Of a stretch of 7,504 nt of DNA, positions 5,066-7,504 are shown in pieces (the stretch's first letter is position 1; each line of letters opens with the position of its first letter). Position numbers and translations under genes: made by a program. The DNA lies in assembly GCA_034434915.1 (NCBI GenBank), contig DAOTYE010000018.1, forward strand, positions 1 to 7,504, given 5' to 3'. Source of the stretch: DAOTYE01 sp034434915 (GTDB taxonomy: Bacteria; Chloroflexota; Dehalococcoidia; Dehalococcoidales; RBG-16-60-22). Below the pieces are notes generated by a model, which saw only the letters and a list, made by a program, of their open reading frames with translations, did not search any database and was not told where the DNA came from.

Positions 5066-6274
5066 TTACACCTGGTGAATTTTACCGCAGTGGGGACATC
5101 TCACCTGAGTGCCCCGGTAAGCAGGAGGTACCTTTATCCTTGCGCCGCAATCGCAGTTGATTACCTTGTAGTTGCTCAGGTGCCACATAAGGTCAGCGGT
5201 CTCTCTGGTGCGCTCAACCTTCGCCACCTTCTCATCAAGCGCCGGCTCAGGACGCGCCTCCCGCACCGGGACGGCAGCAGCGCCGAAGGCTGACAGCGAG
5301 GCGGCGGAGAGAATCCTCTTGCCCGTGGTCCGCTCATAGGCGCGCTCATAGTCCATGAGAGATGCGCCGCCCATCGCCCGCAGGATACGCACTCTCTCTG
5401 CAATGGGCGGGTGGGTGCTGGTCAGATTCTCCGCAGAGAGCCCTTTTTTCTGGAACGGGCTCACGGTGTACATCGGCGCAGTAGCCTGATTAGCGGTGCG
5501 CACCCGGGCGCTGGAATTGGCAATTTTCTCCAGAGCTGACGCCAGCCCTTCAGGGTAGCGTGTATAGAGGGCTGAGGAGGCATCAGCCAGGTATTCCCGC
5601 TTGCGGGAGATAGCGAAGTAAATCAACTGCGCCGCAATAGGCGCCAGAATCATGAGCACCAGCCCGATGATGGCGATGATTGCCGCCCCCTGCCCCCCTC
5701 CGGACCGTGAGCTCCGCCGCCCGCCTCCCATCCCACCGAAAATCATAACCCGTGAGGCATACCAGGCAAGAATGACGATGGCGCCGAGCAGGACACCCGC
5801 CATCGCCATGAGCAGGACATCCCGGTTCTTTATGTGCGCTATCTCATGCCCAATGACGCCCTGGAGCTCATCACGGTTCAATTTCTGCAGCAATCCTGAG
5901 GTAACGGCAACGGCCGCTCTATTGGGGTCGCGCCCGGTGGCAAAGGCATTCATAGCGGGGTCATCAATGATATAGATATCCGGCATCTTTTCCAGCCCGG
6001 AGGCAATCTTCATCTCCTCAACAATGTTATACAGACGCGGGTAGTCATCACGGCTTATCTTTCTGGCGCCGGAAAGCGCCAGAAAAATGTTATCTCCTTG
6101 AAAGTATGCCAGCAGGCTCATAAAAGCCCAGACGATAAGCGCCAGAATCAGCCCTGCCGTGGGGCTATCCAGAAAGTAAAGACCGATGACGTAACCCACG
6201 GCAAGGAGCAGGAAGCACATGGCGACCGTCAGCACCGCCGACCTGATGCGATTGGCTCTAATCTGTTCCCACAT
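5066..6274 (-). CDS. htpX: HtpX-like M48 membrane metalloprotease with C-terminal zinc ribbon (402 aa)
   Basis: A zinc peptidase of the inner membrane that degrades damaged or misassembled membrane proteins. Helices are at about 13-34 and 38-58. The catalytic motif HEIAH (143-147) is followed by a helix pair (about 153-175 and 198-220), and the third zinc ligand is likely Glu227 in KREYLAD. THPP (287-290) is the conserved late motif. A Gly/Ser/Arg-rich loop (179-195) separates the helices. Residues 1-310 make a normal HtpX. The tail from 311 adds a linker and a CxC...CxxC zinc ribbon (Cys374, Cys376, Cys393, Cys396), which classical HtpX lacks. ATG 6274 is 14 bases after the lemA stop. No strong ribosome binding site precedes it, so translation may be coupled. 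It is the last gene of the operon. Confidence 0.93.
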   Translation of the reverse strand: MWEQIRANRIRSAVLTVAMCFLLLAVGYVIGLYFLDSPTAGLILALIVWAFMSLLAYFQGDNIFLALSGARKISRDDYPRLYNIVEEMKIASGLEKMPDIYIIDDPAMNAFATGRDPNRAAVAVTSGLLQKLNRDELQGVIGHEIAHIKNRDVLLMAMAGVLLGAIVILAWYASRVMIFGGMGGGRRSSRSGGGQGAAIIAIIGLVLMILAPIAAQLIYFAISRKREYLADASSALYTRYPEGLASALEKIANSSARVRTANQATAPMYTVSPFQKKGLSAENLTSTHPPIAERVRILRAMGGASLMDYERAYERTTGKRILSAASLSAFGAAAVPVREARPEPALDEKVAKVERTRETADLMWHLSNYKVINCDCGARIKVPPAYRGTQVRCPHCGKIHQV

Positions 6275-6288
6275 AGGTTTCTATGGCT

Positions 6289-6852
6289 TTACGTGAACTG
6301 GACCTTGGGCGCCTCTCTCTCCGCTCCGGCAGTAACCTCAAAGAACTCGCCGGATTTGAAGCCGGTCATGGCTGCTACGATATTGGAGGGGAACATCTGG
6401 GTCTGGTTATTGTATCTCAGAACGGAATCATTATAGTACTGGCGGGCAAAGCTTATCTTGTTCTCCGTTGAGGTCAGCTCTTCCTGGAGCGCCAGAAAAT
6501 TCTGGTTGGCTTTCAGGTCGGGGTAGTTTTCCACCACGGCAAGCAGGCGGGCTAAAGCGCCGCTCAGCTGTCCCTCAAGCTTTGACCTTTCTGCCACGCT
6601 GGCACCGGCGGCCGCCTGCGCCAGATTGCGGGCATTGGTCACCGCTTCCAGTGTCTGACGCTCATGCTGCATGTAGCCCTTCACGGTATTGACCAGGTTG
6701 GGAATGAGGTCATAGCGCCGCTTGAGCTGGACATCAATCTGCGCCCAGGCGTTCTTGACCTGGTTGCGTAGCCTCACCAGACCATTATAAATACCAATGA
6801 AAATGAACAGGAGCACCGCCAGGATACCGAGGATAATCCATACTGCCAGCAT
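6289..6852 (-). CDS. lemA: LemA family membrane protein (187 aa)
   Basis: The protein has one N-terminal helix (residues 2-22) and then the long helical bundle typical of LemA. Signatures are YNGLVRLRNQVKNAWAQIDV (22-41), KRRYDLIPNLVNTVKGY (44-60), ENYPDLKANQNF (108-119) and ENKISFARQYYNDSVLRYN (130-148), with FPSNIVA near the end. Length is normal. The bulk should lie outside the membrane. The family's role is poorly defined; in many bacteria lemA sits beside htpX or TPM-domain genes, suggesting a partner role in membrane protein quality control. A strong AGGAGG lies 5 bases before ATG 6852. Eleven bases separate it from the upstream zinc-ribbon gene and 14 from htpX, so the three form one operon. 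Confidence 0.95.
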   Translation of the reverse strand: MLAVWIILGILAVLLFIFIGIYNGLVRLRNQVKNAWAQIDVQLKRRYDLIPNLVNTVKGYMQHERQTLEAVTNARNLAQAAAGASVAERSKLEGQLSGALARLLAVVENYPDLKANQNFLALQEELTSTENKISFARQYYNDSVLRYNNQTQMFPSNIVAAMTGFKSGEFFEVTAGAEREAPKVQFT

Positions 6853-6863
6853 AATGCCTCCTT

Positions 6864-7280
6864 TTACCCTTTTTCAGGGGCTTGAAAGACTTCCTCCAGG
6901 AATGAAATGACCTGTTCTTGAGCGTGGTTTTTCACCACCGGCACCTTGCCCACCTGCCGGAGCAATTGTCCCACCTCGCCGCCGTCAAACCAGAGCCCGT
7001 CACCCTGCACGCAGGCATCAATAAGGATGTGCGGACTTTCACCTATGTGCGCCTTTTTCATGGTGCGCCGGCACACCGGGCATTTGCGCTTCTTTTCATC
7101 CGTGACTGCTTCCGGAGACTTCATAACGGCATTGAGAAAAACGTTCTCCTCTTCTGATTCCAGCAGAAGCTCAAGCTCTCCGGAGTCAAACCAGACTCCC
7201 CGGCAGTTGCCGCAATAGTCAAGCTCAATGTGCTTGTACTCCACAACAAGCATCGGTCTCTTACAGGTCGGACAAATCAT
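6864..7280 (-). CDS. Double zinc-ribbon protein, zf-TFIIB-like (138 aa)
   Basis: Two copies of a short zinc-ribbon unit are present. The first has CPTC (3-6) and CGNC (23-26), followed by RGVWFDSGELELLL. The second has CPVC (67-70) and Cys90 in IDACVQGDGLWFDGGEVGQLL. The pattern of a Cys pair, then W-F/L-D-x-G-E-L/V, is that of the zf-TFIIB domain of small bacterial proteins. The second unit lacks the usual fourth Cys: Gly93 stands in its place, so its metal site may be weak or use another ligand. There is no signal peptide or membrane helix, so it is cytoplasmic. Function is not known; as first gene of the lemA-htpX operon it may regulate or assist that module. Start ATG 7280 is preceded by a modest AGGT. 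Confidence 0.85.
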   Translation of the reverse strand: MICPTCKRPMLVVEYKHIELDYCGNCRGVWFDSGELELLLESEEENVFLNAVMKSPEAVTDEKKRKCPVCRRTMKKAHIGESPHILIDACVQGDGLWFDGGEVGQLLRQVGKVPVVKNHAQEQVISFLEEVFQAPEKG

Positions 7281-7306
7281 CTGTTTGACCTCACACCTAT
7301 AAGGAC

Positions 7307-7335
7307 ATTGTAAAGTTGTGGGAGAGATGTGTCAA
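7307..7335 (-). promoter_or_regulatory. Consensus sigma-70 promoter of the zinc-ribbon/lemA/htpX operon
   Basis: On the minus strand TTGACA (7335-7330) and TACAAT (7312-7307) are 17 bases apart. The predicted start is near 7300, about 20 bases before the ATG at 7280. No inverted repeat typical of a heat-shock (CIRCE) site is seen nearby, so control looks housekeeping. Confidence 0.75.
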
Positions 7336-7448
7336 GGTGAACGAACGGGTTTGTCACGAAGAAAAAATTCTATTTTACGCGTTGCATGCCTACGTATTGC
7401 GTCAATAGAAACTGTTACCGAAAGGGTCTTAGCTGCCTCATAAATCAT
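7332..7448 (-). CDS. Doubtful short open frame (38 aa)
   Basis: Starts at ATG 7448 and stops at TGA 7332-7334; the same frame is open back to 7484. The product is MIYEAAKTLSVTVSIDAIRR followed by a short basic tail. Amino acid make-up looks protein-like, but the ribosome binding site is poor, the stop overlaps the -35 of the downstream promoter, and I recognise no family. It could be the end of a truncated gene. The rest of 7336-7504 shows nothing else. Confidence 0.2.
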   Translation of the reverse strand: MIYEAAKTLSVTVSIDAIRRHATRKIEFFLRDKPVRSP

Positions 7449-7504
7449 GTTACTAACACCTTTTGGGTCATAGCTTTCCTCTGTTCATGAGCAGGAAGTA
7501 CCGC

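Noticed and set aside
5652..5975. Plus-strand frame of 107 codons inside htpX
   Set aside because: Lies wholly opposite the HEIAH-containing HtpX coding sequence; a codon-structure shadow.
1..7504. CRISPR array, insertion sequence or defence system
   Set aside because: No spaced short repeats, transposase motifs or terminal inverted repeats were seen. The only mobile-element signals are the partial recombinase and the ssrA-end repeat.

Overview
The window looks like a chromosomal segment from a Chloroflexota bacterium, most likely the class Dehalococcoidia. That placement is inferred from gene content, moderate GC and a tmRNA tag ending in VLAA; no marker gene here fixes it. The DNA is bacterial: consensus sigma-70-type promoters, AGGAGG ribosome binding sites, a tRNA, smpB and ssrA.

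Left part (1-1373). The N-terminal half of a tyrosine recombinase lies on the minus strand and runs off the left edge; no ATG, GTG or TTG precedes its conserved N-terminus. Next is tRNA-Val(UAC) with its own promoter. Two tandem paralogous genes follow, for single-span membrane proteins of 56 and 57 residues. Each has its own consensus promoter, a strong ribosome binding site and palindromes at the predicted transcription start. I do not recognise the family. The second gene is followed by an intrinsic terminator.

Middle (1374-4569). smpB and ssrA, the protein and RNA of trans-translation, lie in tandem. smpB has an extended -10 element that predicts a leaderless transcript. A large secreted, membrane-anchored protein with about six IPT/TIG-like domains and one FN3-like module begins 18 bases after ssrA. 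A 12-bp direct repeat that includes the ssrA CACCA end flanks this gene, which resembles the footprint of integration at ssrA.

Right part (4570-7504). A decayed response-regulator receiver domain (minus strand) lies in the gap. A minus-strand operon then reads from a TTGACA/TACAAT promoter at 7307-7335: a double zinc-ribbon protein, LemA, and an HtpX-like M48 membrane protease with an added C-terminal zinc ribbon. This suggests an envelope quality-control module. The last 170 bases hold only a doubtful short open frame.
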